DNA of 64,000 nucleotides from Caulobacterales bacterium (GCA_017302105.1 JAFLCS010000001.1:620001-684000), one strand, 5' to 3'. Counted from the stretch's first letter, positions 50,728-60,522 are shown. The notes: generated by a model not told the origin, from the sequence alone. Translations and numbers: made by a program.

Positions 50728-52152
50728 CTAGTTGCGTGTCCGCAGCAGGTTGATCACCCGCACAGGACGACCTGATTGGACGGGTGTTGGTCGCGAACTG
50801 ACCAGGCGTCCCTGCGCATCAACGCTCTGGAAAACCGCTGCGCTAGGGCTCCGCCCGCGTCGAACGGTTGGAACTTGGACTCGGAATGGACGCCAGTGGT
50901 GGATGCAGTCTTCTGCGAAGTATGGAGAGTTCTGCGTTCCGTTGTGTCCAAGCACGGTCGACAATCCGATCCAGCTATTCGGTGCGAACGGTGCGCCTGT
51001 CCAGAAGCCGCCTCCCGTCATGGTCACGACGTTGCCGGCAAGGCTCCAGGTTAACGTCTGCGGCGCGCCGATCACGGTTCCGCTCGTTGCCGCCACGGTC
51101 CCTACGCCGAGGTCTACGGCCTGCCACGTCAGGGTGATCTGGGTAATAGAGGGATCTAGGGAGTTCACATAGGTGAGGTAGGCGCTCATCTGGGCGTTGA
51201 GGGTGACGTTCTGCGACTTGGCTGGATCAAATACCAGCGTGTAGGGCCCGCCGGCGTGGGTGGGGAACACAGCGTCAAGGGCAGGGATGATATCTACCCC
51301 GGCCCAGGGCGCGCAGCAGGGCGATCTCGGTCCGTTGGGCGTGCCCACCATGGTGATCAGATCGTCCACGCCCCATGCGCCCGTGTTGAGGTCTAGGCCG
51401 GTGCTGCCGACTGTCGAAGTCGCAGAATCAACAACTAGCGGGCAGTCCAGAAGCGAAATATTGCCCGTTCGTCTAACTTCGCCTGAGAGCAGGGTCGAAT
51501 CGTAAGAATAATTTCCGTTCATATGCACAGCGAAGTCGATCGTGTGCCCTGGGCAAAGCAGCACACGGTCCTGGAGGATGGTTCTGCCGTCGCCGCGCGG
51601 ATAGGTGCTCACCGACCCGCCGATCACGGCTCCATTGCGCAGGACGAGGCCCGTCACGCCGTCAATATTACTTTGATTTCCAAATGTTGGAACAACAACA
51701 TCGATGCTTGTGAAGGTCGCACTCACAGAATAGTAGCCCGCTCCCCCGACCGGCGTTGTGAACCGCAGCACAGCACATTCATTGCTGTTGCCGGGGTGCA
51801 TATTGATACCGCCGGCTGGTACGGTGATGTTGTTGTTGGTGTAACTCGTGGTCGCGAAGTTTCTCGTGATGAGTGGAAACGGGCCGCCGGACCCGCCGTC
51901 CAGACCGTATAGATCGCCCTGCACGAACTGGTTTGTGAGGCTGGCCGTGCCAGTGGAGCCGCTAGTCGTATCCCGGCACGGGTTGCCGGGGGTTCCAGTA
52001 ATGCTCAGCGCCGACCAGGGAGCGGTCATCGACACGGCCCCCTGTGTGCCCCCCACAGCGCTGGCTGTGGAGTAGGTTTGAGCCAGGGCCGGACTACAAG
52101 TCAGGGCTAGGGCGAGACTCGCCACGGCAGCACGAAAGAAATCCACTCTCAC
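50728..52152 (-). CDS. Hypothetical secreted protein with atypical composition
   Basis: A 474-residue protein with a signal peptide (MRVDFFRAAVASLALALTCSPALAQ). The start is a GTG at 52152 with AAAGGAGAG upstream. The mature part is rich in Thr, Ser, Gly and Asn with about eight Cys, giving the look of a surface or beta-rich adhesin-like protein. The DNA here and upstream (to 52370) is visibly less GC-rich than its neighbours and uses more A/T-ending codons, which suggests transfer. I cannot assign a family. Confidence 0.75.
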   Translation of the reverse strand: MRVDFFRAAVASLALALTCSPALAQTYSTASAVGGTQGAVSMTAPWSALSITGTPGNPCRDTTSGSTGTASLTNQFVQGDLYGLDGGSGGPFPLITRNFATTSYTNNNITVPAGGINMHPGNSNECAVLRFTTPVGGAGYYSVSATFTSIDVVVPTFGNQSNIDGVTGLVLRNGAVIGGSVSTYPRGDGRTILQDRVLLCPGHTIDFAVHMNGNYSYDSTLLSGEVRRTGNISLLDCPLVVDSATSTVGSTGLDLNTGAWGVDDLITMVGTPNGPRSPCCAPWAGVDIIPALDAVFPTHAGGPYTLVFDPAKSQNVTLNAQMSAYLTYVNSLDPSITQITLTWQAVDLGVGTVAATSGTVIGAPQTLTWSLAGNVVTMTGGGFWTGAPFAPNSWIGLSTVLGHNGTQNSPYFAEDCIHHWRPFRVQVPTVRRGRSPSAAVFQSVDAQGRLVSSRPTPVQSGRPVRVINLLRTRN

Positions 52153-52369
52153 ATCTCTCTCCTTTTTGGGTTCGATCGAGACGGGTTGGCGGGTGAGACA
52201 GAAGACGTCTGTGTGTTGAGAATTTTGAGGCTTAGCCTTTGAAAGTCTCGGGCCGTGGCAAAGAAAATAACGATGTTATATGACGATCAAGGGGAAACAT
52301 AACCCGGTCTGGGAGTCCCGACAATTTATTGCTGGGATTGAGCTAATCCGACTAGACCATGTTGACGGA

Positions 52370-53656
52370 TCAGGCGAAGCGGCGACGTCCGCCGGTCTGC
52401 TGGATCAGGGTGTTTCGCACCACCTCCGACGGGGGCTCGGCCTCCGCCAGCACCTGTTCCTTGATCGCGCGCGGCTCGCCGAACAGGTGACCCTGGCCCA
52501 GCGCGATGTCGAGCTCCAGAATGTCGACGATCTGGCGTTCGGCCTCGACCTTTTCAGCCACCACCTCCAGCCCGTAGCGGCGGGCCAGTTCGGCGAAGTC
52601 GCCCGGGTGAATATCGCGCAGGCGCGGATTGGCCGGGCCAGAATCCAGGTCCAGAAGCTGTTCCAGCAGCAGCTCGGCCGAGACCTTTATGAATCTGACA
52701 TCCGACCGTTGCAGATCGGCGAAATCGAGATCGAGGGTCTGAACCTTGTCGATCGAGAAGCGGAAGCCCAGGTCGGCAAGTTTGGCCATGTTGCGGGCCT
52801 CGACTGCGCCGCGCACGTCGAAATTGGCCTGGCCCAGCTCGAAGATCAGCGAGTCCTTCAGGTCGCGGTTCTCGGACAGGAACTCCAGGAACTGGGGGAA
52901 GAAGACCTCATCGGCCAGCGAGGTCAGGGCGACGTTGCAGAAGACACCGACCTTGCGATCCTGACGCGCCAGCCGCCGCACGATCTGGGCACAGCGGAAC
53001 AGCAGAAGATTGTCGATGGCGGCAGTCAGCCCCTCGTCCTCGGCCACCGACAGATACTCGGCCGGCATCATCACCCGCCCGGTGTCGTCGCGCAGGCGCG
53101 TGAAGCTCTCATAGTAGCTGGTCTTGCGCTGCGGCAGGGTGACGATGGGCTGGAGATACAGATCCACCCGGTTCTCGGTCAGGGCCTCGCGCACATTCGA
53201 CACCATGGCCGCCGTCTGATGGCGACGGCGTCCCTCGGCCGCATCCATCGGCGGGGCCGCGCGTTCGATGGCGCTGAGTTTGAGGTCGAGATTCTCGGAC
53301 AGACGCTGGACGAGGATCTCCAGCATCCGCACTTCTCCGGTCAGGACTTCGGTCTGCTCGGACGTCCCTCCGGCCTGTACCGACTGGGCGAGGTCGCCCA
53401 GAGTGTCCTGGGTGGCCTCAAGGGCGTCGGCCAGCAGGCGGTGCGCCTCGCGTACGGCGGCGATCTGCCGGTTGATCTCCTTGCGGGCCAGGGCTCCCGA
53501 AATCATGGCGTGAATCCCGGCACCTAGGCCCAGCGATCCGAACAGTCCGGCCATGGCCGTTCCCACGCCCATGCCGCTGCGCCAGAACAGGGTGGCAATC
53601 GTCAGGGCCAGGCAGGTCCAGGCCGCGATCAGGAACGTCGTGGTCAGCTTCGACAT
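52370..53656 (-). CDS. tipF: EAL-domain protein, TipF-like
   Basis: A 428-residue protein with two N-terminal membrane segments (about 6-25 and 31-55), a coiled-coil-like linker (about 60-130) and a C-terminal EAL domain from 155. The EAL signature is degenerate: ESF at 183-185 in YYESFTRLRD. This architecture matches TipF, the c-di-GMP-binding but non-hydrolysing factor that starts flagellum assembly at the pole in Caulobacter. The gene lies a few kb from the flagellar block. The symbol is by architecture, not by a search. Confidence 0.7.
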   Translation of the reverse strand: MSKLTTTFLIAAWTCLALTIATLFWRSGMGVGTAMAGLFGSLGLGAGIHAMISGALARKEINRQIAAVREAHRLLADALEATQDTLGDLAQSVQAGGTSEQTEVLTGEVRMLEILVQRLSENLDLKLSAIERAAPPMDAAEGRRRHQTAAMVSNVREALTENRVDLYLQPIVTLPQRKTSYYESFTRLRDDTGRVMMPAEYLSVAEDEGLTAAIDNLLLFRCAQIVRRLARQDRKVGVFCNVALTSLADEVFFPQFLEFLSENRDLKDSLIFELGQANFDVRGAVEARNMAKLADLGFRFSIDKVQTLDLDFADLQRSDVRFIKVSAELLLEQLLDLDSGPANPRLRDIHPGDFAELARRYGLEVVAEKVEAERQIVDILELDIALGQGHLFGEPRAIKEQVLAEAEPPSEVVRNTLIQQTGGRRRFA

Positions 53657-53741
53657 ACAGTCTGCCCCGAAGGAATCGGTTGATTATCGAGTGTTTCGAC
53701 GTCATCGGCTAGACGTTGAATTCTGAACGGGGGGCGTCGCC

Positions 53742-54512
53742 ATGCAGTTGTTCGATCTGACCGGAAAGGTGGCCGTCATTACCGGCTCGTCGCGCGGCAT
53801 CGGGCGTGCGATCGCCGAGCGTCTGGCCGAGCATGGGGCGCGGGTTGTGATCTCGTCGCGCAAGGCCGGGCCCTGTGATGAGGTCGCCGGCCAGATCAAC
53901 GCCCGTTACGGTGAAGGCCGCGCCATCGCCGTACCTGCCTCGATCGCGTCACGCGAAGAGTTGCAGCGGCTGGTCGACGAGACCAACGCCGCCTTCGGCC
54001 AGATCGACATCGTGGTCTGCAACGCCGCGACCAATCCCTACGCCGGGCCGATGGCCGGGATTTCCGATGAGCAGTTCGAGAAGATCCTTCAGAACAACGT
54101 CGTATCGAACCACTGGCTGATCCAGATGGTCGCGCCCCAGATGCTGGTGCGCAAGGACGGCTCGATCATCATCGTCTCGTCGATCGGGGGCCTCAGGGGC
54201 AATGCCCTGATTGGTGCCTACAATATCTCCAAGGCGGCCGATATGCAGCTGGCGCGCAACCTGGCGGTCGAATGGGGCCCGTCGAACATCCGCGTGAACT
54301 GCATCGCCCCGGGCCTGGTTCAGACCGACTTCGCCAAATACCTCTGGGAGAACCCCGACCTGCTGAAACAGGTCACGGACCCGGCCCCGCTCAAGCGCAT
54401 CGGCCAGCCGGACGAGATTGCGGGGGCGGCCGTCTATCTGGCGTCACCGGCCTCCAGCTACATGACCGGACAGACGCTCGTGGTGGACGGCGGTATCACC
54501 ATCGCCTGGTGA
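53742..54512 (+). CDS. SDR family oxidoreductase
   Basis: A 256-residue short-chain dehydrogenase. The coenzyme motif TGSSRGIG is at 14-21, NAA follows, and YxxxK (AYNISKAAD) is in the active site. The SSRK segment after the second strand fits NADP+ preference. CIAPGLVQTDFAKYLWENP and the C-terminal DGGITIAW are like the glucose/2-deoxy-gluconate dehydrogenase group. It is divergent from the tipF-like gene. Confidence 0.9.
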   Translation: MQLFDLTGKVAVITGSSRGIGRAIAERLAEHGARVVISSRKAGPCDEVAGQINARYGEGRAIAVPASIASREELQRLVDETNAAFGQIDIVVCNAATNPYAGPMAGISDEQFEKILQNNVVSNHWLIQMVAPQMLVRKDGSIIIVSSIGGLRGNALIGAYNISKAADMQLARNLAVEWGPSNIRVNCIAPGLVQTDFAKYLWENPDLLKQVTDPAPLKRIGQPDEIAGAAVYLASPASSYMTGQTLVVDGGITIAW

Positions 54513-54525
54513 GGGGCGGCCCCGA

Positions 54526-55038
54526 TCAGGCGGCGCTGGTTTCGGTGCTCTTGTCGTCGGTCGAGCGCCGCCACGGCCCGGCGTAGCTCTTGTTGGACAG
54601 GCGCCGACGGCAGGGGCCGAAATAGGTTTCCGACTTCACGAAGGGCCGCGGCTTGTAGATCACGGCCTGGATCCGGTCGAGCACGGCCTTGGCCGTCACC
54701 GGCTTGACGATGAATTCGGTGACGCCGGCATCGCGCGCTTCGACGACCCGACTCTTTTCAGAATGGCCGGTCATCATGATGACCGGCAGATAGACGTTAG
54801 GGCTGTCGGCGCTATTGCGGATCAGGCGGGTGAACTCCACGCCGTCTAGCGGGGCCATGTTGAAGTCGACGATGGCCAGATCCGCGGGCCAGTCGCGCAG
54901 AGCTTCCATGGCCTCCGCCCCGTCACGGACCTCACGGATACGACGAAACCCGGCGGAATTGAGAATGGTCGCGGTTATCGCGCGCATATGCTGGTTGTCG
55001 TCCGCCAGCAGGATTTGAAGGGCGCCGAACGCTGACAA
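54526..55038 (-). CDS. CheY-like response regulator with short tail
   Basis: A 170-residue protein with a receiver domain to about residue 128. D13-D14 bind Mg, D58 is the phosphorylation site, T90 and K112 (VKP) are the switch residues. The remaining 45 residues are a basic tail (CRRRLSNKSYAGPWRRSTDDKS). No DNA-binding output domain is present. No kinase gene is next to it. The region just upstream has TTAACCAC and TTAACC half-sites. Confidence 0.88.
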   Translation of the reverse strand: MSAFGALQILLADDNQHMRAITATILNSAGFRRIREVRDGAEAMEALRDWPADLAIVDFNMAPLDGVEFTRLIRNSADSPNVYLPVIMMTGHSEKSRVVEARDAGVTEFIVKPVTAKAVLDRIQAVIYKPRPFVKSETYFGPCRRRLSNKSYAGPWRRSTDDKSTETSAA

Positions 55039-55136
55039 GCAATCTCTCGGAATCTGGCGTTAACCACGATGGATACGCGCCAAGACTTAACCGTGATTCG
55101 TGACCAACTCCTTTCCAGAAATTCCGTGATCGTCGG

Positions 55137-55973
55137 TCAGATCGTCAGGGATCCGACGAGGGTCGAGGGATCGAAATTCCGGTTGCGCCAGCGGGCGCGC
55201 CAGCACAGGTGCGGCCCTGTCGCCCGACCGCTGGACCCGACCCGGCCGATGACCTGGCCACGGGCGACTTGCTGCCCGGTTTCAACCAGTAGGCGCGACT
55301 GGTGCAGATAGACGGTGATGAGACCCTGGCCGTGGTCCAGGAAGGTGATTCCGCCCTCATAGTGCATATCTGGGTGGGCCAGGGCGACCAGCCCCGCCGC
55401 CGGTGCCCGGATCTCCGTGCCGGCCGGAGCGGCCATGTCGATGCCGTAGTGGGGGCGCGCCGGCGTGCCGTTCAGAACCCGTTGCGAGCCCCAGCGGCTG
55501 GAGATCCGGAACTGGGCCAGCGGCCAGTCGAATCCTTCGGCAAAATCCTCCGTTGCGGCGCGACTGGCATAGGCCTCGGCCTTCAGACCGCCCTCGCGGC
55601 GAATTCGGGCCACAACGTCCGGGTCGGTCGGATCAACGGTTGCTGCCGGCAGGCCGTTGATGGTCTGGCTGGGGAAATCGCCGCGCGCGATGGCCACGAT
55701 CTCTGTGGCGCTCCAGTTGCCGTGGCGGGCTTCAATGCGGGTGGACAGATCGCAATCCCGGTCGAGTCCCACGAAGAACCGGCCACCGGTCCCGGCAGCG
55801 GTGAGGGCCTCGCCGTCGACGAAGATCAGGGCTGAAGGCGGTGCCCGCCCCAGGATATAGCCGCCCTGGATGAAGCGGCCCGTCAGTTGCAGTCGAGGTC
55901 CGCTCGGCTGCGCCTGGACCGCGCCTGCGAGGCCGGCGGCCACCAGGCCCGAGGCAAAGCCCCGCCGGTTCAC
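55137..55973 (-). CDS. Secreted M23 family metallopeptidase
   Basis: A 278-residue protein with a Tat- or Sec-type signal (MNRRGFASGLVAAGLAGAVQAQ) and a C-terminal LytM/M23 domain. Zinc ligands can be placed as H175 and D179 (HYGIDMAAPAGTEIRAPAAG) and H255 (GPHLCW), with H224 in YLHQSRLLV. It probably cuts peptidoglycan cross-links in the periplasm. The stop of the DUF2093 gene overlaps its start by 4 nt. Confidence 0.9.
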   Translation of the reverse strand: MNRRGFASGLVAAGLAGAVQAQPSGPRLQLTGRFIQGGYILGRAPPSALIFVDGEALTAAGTGGRFFVGLDRDCDLSTRIEARHGNWSATEIVAIARGDFPSQTINGLPAATVDPTDPDVVARIRREGGLKAEAYASRAATEDFAEGFDWPLAQFRISSRWGSQRVLNGTPARPHYGIDMAAPAGTEIRAPAAGLVALAHPDMHYEGGITFLDHGQGLITVYLHQSRLLVETGQQVARGQVIGRVGSSGRATGPHLCWRARWRNRNFDPSTLVGSLTI

Positions 55974-56182
55974 CTGCGACCCCCGGTCAGGGCTTGGACG
56001 GCCTCCGGGGCACCGGCATAGGCTTCCTGGCGCTCATGCGACCAGTAGCGCAGGGCGTCGATCGGAATTCTCTGACCCGTCTGGGCGCAAACGACGAAAC
56101 GCCCTGGCCGAAGCACGGCATATTCGCCTTGACCATAGTGGAGTTGGGCTTCCGGGCCGGCCGCGATATCCTTGGTACTCAT
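55970..56182 (-). CDS. DUF2093 family small protein
   Basis: A 70-residue protein with the DUF2093 core (AQLHYGQGEYAVLRPGRFVVCAQTGQRIPIDALRYWSHERQEAYAG). The function is unknown. It overlaps the M23 gene by ATGA, so the two are translationally coupled. The gene begins 43 nt after the stop of the TPR gene. Confidence 0.9.
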   Translation of the reverse strand: MSTKDIAAGPEAQLHYGQGEYAVLRPGRFVVCAQTGQRIPIDALRYWSHERQEAYAGAPEAVQALTGGRR

Positions 56183-56224
56183 GTCGGACAGAATAGGCCG
56201 GGCCCCTCTGTTTCGCCAGATGAA

Positions 56225-59065
56225 TCAGGCACCTGCGTCGGTGCCGTCGATCTGGGCACGGAATGAGGCCCGGGCCTGGGATACCCAACCGGCGAAGGTA
56301 TCGACGCTCTGGGTCAGCCGCTGGATGTCGCGGATGCTGGCCAGATTGCCCGGGCCCGCCAGGGCCAGACGCATCGCCGCCGGGTTTCGAGCCTGGTTGA
56401 GGAAGGGCTGATAGCGGCCCGAGATCCGCGTCAGGGCGATGGGGTCGTCGGCCAGGGAATAGCCGATACCGGTGCGAATGACGCGCGTTTCCTCGTCGGC
56501 TGACAGGCGCGTATCCGCCGTCTGCCAGCGATCCCCCAGGCTCGATTCATAGAGGCCGGCGGCATCGCTCCAGCGTTGCTGACGCCAGAAGACATCGGCG
56601 CGCACCGCGCTGGCCGCCGCCGAGGTGTCGCTGCCCAGTACCTCAAGCGCATGGTCGTAACGCCCCAGCATCATCAGGGCGCGGGCTTCCAGCGCCCGGC
56701 GCTCGGCCTGAAGGGCGCTTGGCAGAATGGTGGTGCGGGACTCCCAGATGTCCTCCAGCGCCTTCTGCGGTTCTCGGTTCATCAGCCGGATCGAGGCGGC
56801 GTCTGTGGCCACCGAGGCGGCGGCCACGCCGTCCAGCCGATGCTCAACCTGGTATTCCAGCAGGGCCGCAGCCCGATCCAGCAGATCCAGATCCACGAGG
56901 CGGCGCGACAGACGGCGGACCATTTCGTCACCCTCGGCTCCGGGGGGCGTCAGGTCGCGGAAATCCTCGAACAGGGCGACCGCCTGGATCGGCTGCAATC
57001 CGTCGGCGGCCCCCTCCAGGAAGAGCGCCCGGAAGGCCTGGGCCAGGTCGGCCTGAAGCTCGGCGGACTGGGGCAGGCTGGGCAGTCGGTGGCCCGCGCC
57101 ACGAAGGACTTCCAGCGCCTCGCGGTACAGGCCCTGATCCAGATAGACTCCCGCCAGGGTGCGGATCACTTCTAGCTCGGTGGCATCACCGCGCCAGCGC
57201 CAGCGCAATGGTTCCATCCGTTGCAGCGCCTGGGTCGGTGTCACGGTGCCGGCGGCCAGCTCCAGCCGGGTCGCATTCAGGCTGGCGGGAACCGAAAGCT
57301 CTTCGAACGGGGCTCCCGCGACCGCCAGGAAGATCCGTTGGGCGCGCCCGGTGTCACCCCCGGCCTCGAACAGACGCGCCTGTACCAGCCGGATGGCCAA
57401 CTGCTCGCGCGGCCCGGCCCCCTGGCTGAGCGCATAGTTCACAAGCGCGGTCGCCCCGTCGTGATCACCCATGTGCAGGGCAGCCTCGGCGTGGGCGACG
57501 GCGAAGCGGGCCCGCCACTCGGCCGGGAACAGGTCCACCGCCGTACGACCTTCCGCAAAGGCGGTTCGCGCGGCATCCCACTGGCCCTGGCGGGCGGCGA
57601 TATAGCCGCGCCAGATTGCGGCGGAGGCATCCTCGCTGAGGACGCCCGAGGCGAAATCGACCTGGGCTTCGGTCAGGCGACCGATGGCGGCCCGCGCCGC
57701 CCCCCTCAGGCCACGGACTTCGGGGACGCCGGCCAAGGCGGCATTGTCCTGGACCAGGGCGTTGAGCACCCCGATCGCTTCGTAGTTCAGGCCCGCCCCG
57801 ACCAGGAACCGCGCGAGGGCCAGGCGCGCCTCGACCGGGGCGCTCTCGCCGCCGGCGGCCTCTTCGGCGGCACCGGCCTGAAGGGCGTGATAGCGCGGGC
57901 CGAACCCGGCCTCGCCGACATCGCCCCATTCCGCCAGGATCAGGGCGGGCAGGGGGGCGGCCTGGGGCCCCGGCTGGGCTGCGGCCACCTCCAGGCTGTC
58001 GGTCGGGTCCGACAGTCGCAGGCCGGCGGGCCGGCTGATCCGCACCAGGTCGCCGGCGATGGTGATGCTCAGGTCATCCACCGCCGGCGTCAGTGCCAGG
58101 CCCTGAACGGTGGGGATCATGGTCAGATCGACCAGACGGCGCGTGTCGCTGAAGCCCTTCGTCGGACCCAGGGCCGTCACCACGCCGATGCGGTCGCCGA
58201 CCGTCGGGTCCTGGATCCACAGGACGCGCGTGGCCCCTGCGATCGCGGCCGCCATGGCGGTAGAGCCGCCTTCATCGTCGCGGCTGAGGGTAATCTCGGT
58301 TTCCGGGGCTTCAACCGGGCCGCCCAGGCTGATGATCCAGCGACCGCCCTCGGCCCGCGCCGAGGGCTCGGCGGCGGTCGGGGCCTCGATGCGCACGGCG
58401 GTAAAGTTTTCGCCCCGCACCCAGCGAACGGAGCGTGCCGGGCCGAGATCGGTCGGCGTCCGGTTCAGGTCCAGGCGGGCCGATCCGTCGAAGACGATCC
58501 AGACCGCATCGCCGCGACGAAAGACGGCGGCGGGGGTCGGCCGGCCCCAGTTGAAATTCAGACTGAGGACTCCATCCGCGACGCTCAGCGCCACCGGAAC
58601 CACCTCGACCGGCGCGCCTACCGGAGCGGCGGCTGCATCGGCGTCAGCGGGAAAGATGTTCACAAAGGCCGCACCGTCCGCCTGACCGGAGCGGATCGTG
58701 GCGCCCTCGGCCAGGGTCAGGACGATCTCTGTGGCCCCGGCTGCGGCGCGGGTTTCAACCGCCGTCACGCCGGGGGGCGGATTGACCCGGATCAGTGAAA
58801 CGTCCGGAGCCGCTGTCGATCCGACCCGAACGATGACGTCCGCGCCCTCCTGGTGAATGCGGGCGCGTGCGCCGACCGGCCCGCCGAATTCGATGCGCGT
58901 GAAGTCTGCGTTCGCACCCCGGCGAATGTCGATCGGATCGCCGGGCGCGGCCCAGGCCAACGGAGCCAAGGGCGCAGTCACGACGGCACCGGCGGTCGCA
59001 ACCGCGACGGTGGCGCGCGCAAGGCGCCGCGTGGTGTTGGATCGGACCCCGGCCATCGGACGCAA
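56225..59065 (-). CDS. Large secreted TPR-like protein of the flagellar cluster
   Basis: A 946-residue protein with a signal peptide (about 1-40), an N-terminal beta-rich region and a long alpha-solenoid from about 380 to 930 with tetratricopeptide-like helices. It is the last gene of the fliL-fliM-pflI-like-motE-like run, 37 nt after the motE-like stop. Its role is not known, but the position suggests a periplasmic scaffold of the flagellum. The length and Ala-rich helices resemble TPR proteins found in this place in Caulobacteraceae. Confidence 0.8.
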   Translation of the reverse strand: MRPMAGVRSNTTRRLARATVAVATAGAVVTAPLAPLAWAAPGDPIDIRRGANADFTRIEFGGPVGARARIHQEGADVIVRVGSTAAPDVSLIRVNPPPGVTAVETRAAAGATEIVLTLAEGATIRSGQADGAAFVNIFPADADAAAAPVGAPVEVVPVALSVADGVLSLNFNWGRPTPAAVFRRGDAVWIVFDGSARLDLNRTPTDLGPARSVRWVRGENFTAVRIEAPTAAEPSARAEGGRWIISLGGPVEAPETEITLSRDDEGGSTAMAAAIAGATRVLWIQDPTVGDRIGVVTALGPTKGFSDTRRLVDLTMIPTVQGLALTPAVDDLSITIAGDLVRISRPAGLRLSDPTDSLEVAAAQPGPQAAPLPALILAEWGDVGEAGFGPRYHALQAGAAEEAAGGESAPVEARLALARFLVGAGLNYEAIGVLNALVQDNAALAGVPEVRGLRGAARAAIGRLTEAQVDFASGVLSEDASAAIWRGYIAARQGQWDAARTAFAEGRTAVDLFPAEWRARFAVAHAEAALHMGDHDGATALVNYALSQGAGPREQLAIRLVQARLFEAGGDTGRAQRIFLAVAGAPFEELSVPASLNATRLELAAGTVTPTQALQRMEPLRWRWRGDATELEVIRTLAGVYLDQGLYREALEVLRGAGHRLPSLPQSAELQADLAQAFRALFLEGAADGLQPIQAVALFEDFRDLTPPGAEGDEMVRRLSRRLVDLDLLDRAAALLEYQVEHRLDGVAAASVATDAASIRLMNREPQKALEDIWESRTTILPSALQAERRALEARALMMLGRYDHALEVLGSDTSAAASAVRADVFWRQQRWSDAAGLYESSLGDRWQTADTRLSADEETRVIRTGIGYSLADDPIALTRISGRYQPFLNQARNPAAMRLALAGPGNLASIRDIQRLTQSVDTFAGWVSQARASFRAQIDGTDAGA

Positions 59066-59102
59066 GGTGAACGGGCGCGGTTAGGGCGGCGTTAACAGGG
59101 CG

Positions 59103-60011
59103 CTACTGAACCGACACGCGCGGCTGGTTCGGCGGCGCGCTCTGGTCGGCCGCTGCGCCGGTCGCCTCGGTGCGCTCTGCCGGGGCGTTCGCCGGGGTGC
59201 GAGCCGGGGGTGTCGGGCGCGGCCGAGGCCGTTGGGCGGGCGGTCGGGCCGGAGTTTGCGCGGCCGGCTGGCCACCCGCAGCCGGTTGGCGGGTGGGGGT
59301 CTGAGCCGGCGTCTGAGCCGGAGCCTGGGCCGCTGCGGAGGCTGCGGCACCCTCGTCGGCGGCGGCGCGTGCGGCCAGGTCCTGCGACCCGTAGCGGTCG
59401 GCCAGGCGCTGGGTCAGGATCCGGGCGGCCTCGGGCTCCATCTCCGCCATGATCGCAGCCAGGGCGCGGGGTCGCATGGCGGCGGCGACCGGCAGACGGA
59501 CATCATCGCTCAGGCGTGCGAAGACCGGCGCGGCGTCTCGCGGCCGCATCGCCTGATAGACCTGCACCAGGCGGTTGGTTTCTTCCTGCTCACGCTCGGA
59601 TACCTGGCCGAGCAGGCCCTGGATTTCCGTACGCAGGGCGGTCAGTTCGTCGATCCGTTCCTGGGCCTTGGCTTCGGCGGAGATCAGCAGCGGCAACTGC
59701 GTCTCGAAATCGACGTCGCGAAGGTCCAGCTCGCCGCGACGGTCCGACAGACTCTGGAGAACCCGCAGTTCGGCCGGCGACAGCCCGGCCTGCCGGGCCA
59801 GTTCCTCCACCGAGATGGCACACGCCGCCGGGGGCGGAGGCGTGTCCGGCGCGGCGGCGTCACCCTCGGCGGCGGCGGCATCTTCGGCCACACCCTCGGC
59901 CCACGCCTGGGCCCCCTGAAACAGGCCTGGACCCGCACCGATCAGGCGCAGGGCCGCGACGCCGACGAGGGCGATGGCCACCAGAGGCAGGATACGGGGA
60001 ATACGGCTCAC
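59103..60011 (-). CDS. MotE-like flagellar protein
   Basis: A 302-residue protein with an N-terminal membrane segment (7-24), a helical MotE/MgtE-N-like region (about 65-190, with AKAQERIDELTALRTEIQ) and a long Pro/Ala/Gln-rich tail. The start is the GTG at 60011: AGGAGA overlaps the previous stop and is 6 nt upstream. MotE proteins chaperone or assist the stator or motor in alphaproteobacteria. Its neighbours are the pflI-like and TPR genes. Confidence 0.8.
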   Translation of the reverse strand: MSRIPRILPLVAIALVGVAALRLIGAGPGLFQGAQAWAEGVAEDAAAAEGDAAAPDTPPPPAACAISVEELARQAGLSPAELRVLQSLSDRRGELDLRDVDFETQLPLLISAEAKAQERIDELTALRTEIQGLLGQVSEREQEETNRLVQVYQAMRPRDAAPVFARLSDDVRLPVAAAMRPRALAAIMAEMEPEAARILTQRLADRYGSQDLAARAAADEGAAASAAAQAPAQTPAQTPTRQPAAGGQPAAQTPARPPAQRPRPRPTPPARTPANAPAERTEATGAAADQSAPPNQPRVSVQ

Positions 60012-60021
60012 GGTCGGTCTC

Positions 60022-60522
60022 CTAGGCGCGCCGGCGGGCCGGAGCCTCGAACAGGTCATCTTCCGGCAGGCTGCGTGGCGCTGCGATCGGACGGGGCGTT
60101 TCGGTCAGCGGCAGATCTTCCGGCCGGCGCTCCGCCAGGGCCTTGAGCAGGCGTTCGGTCGAGGTCTGGGGCTGGATCGCCGTCACGCGGGCCGGGGCGT
60201 CGGGCATGGGGGCGGCGGCCGCCGCCGCAGCGGGCCCTGCCGGTCGGCCCCGCGAAACCAGGCTGTCCAGTTCGGCCTTCAGGGTCCGCGCCGCCACGAT
60301 CCGTTCGTGCAGCAGATCCGTCTCTTCGCCCGCGGCCCTGAGTTCGGCCAGGGCCGCTTCGGCGCGCCCCGCCGCCACGTTCAGCTCTGCCACGGCCCTG
60401 ACGAAGCCGTCCTGCCCCTCGCGCAGGCTGCGCAGCTTCTTCTCCAGCCGCATCCCATAGGCGATCGCCGCCAGGATCAGGGCGATCAGCAGCACATCCA
60501 TGATCAGACCGATGGCATTCAT
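60022..60522 (-). CDS. PflI-like flagellar positioning membrane protein (DUF6468 type)
   Basis: A 166-residue protein with one N-terminal membrane helix (about 5-23, MNAIGLIMDVLLIALILAAI), a helical cytoplasmic region and a Pro/Ala-rich tail. In Caulobacter the flagellar-position protein PflI is bitopic and Pro-rich and is encoded beside fliM, which fits this gene. The ATG at 60522 overlaps the fliM stop by 4 nt. The identity is by position and architecture. Confidence 0.7.
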   Translation of the reverse strand: MNAIGLIMDVLLIALILAAIAYGMRLEKKLRSLREGQDGFVRAVAELNVAAGRAEAALAELRAAGEETDLLHERIVAARTLKAELDSLVSRGRPAGPAAAAAAAPMPDAPARVTAIQPQTSTERLLKALAERRPEDLPLTETPRPIAAPRSLPEDDLFEAPARRRA

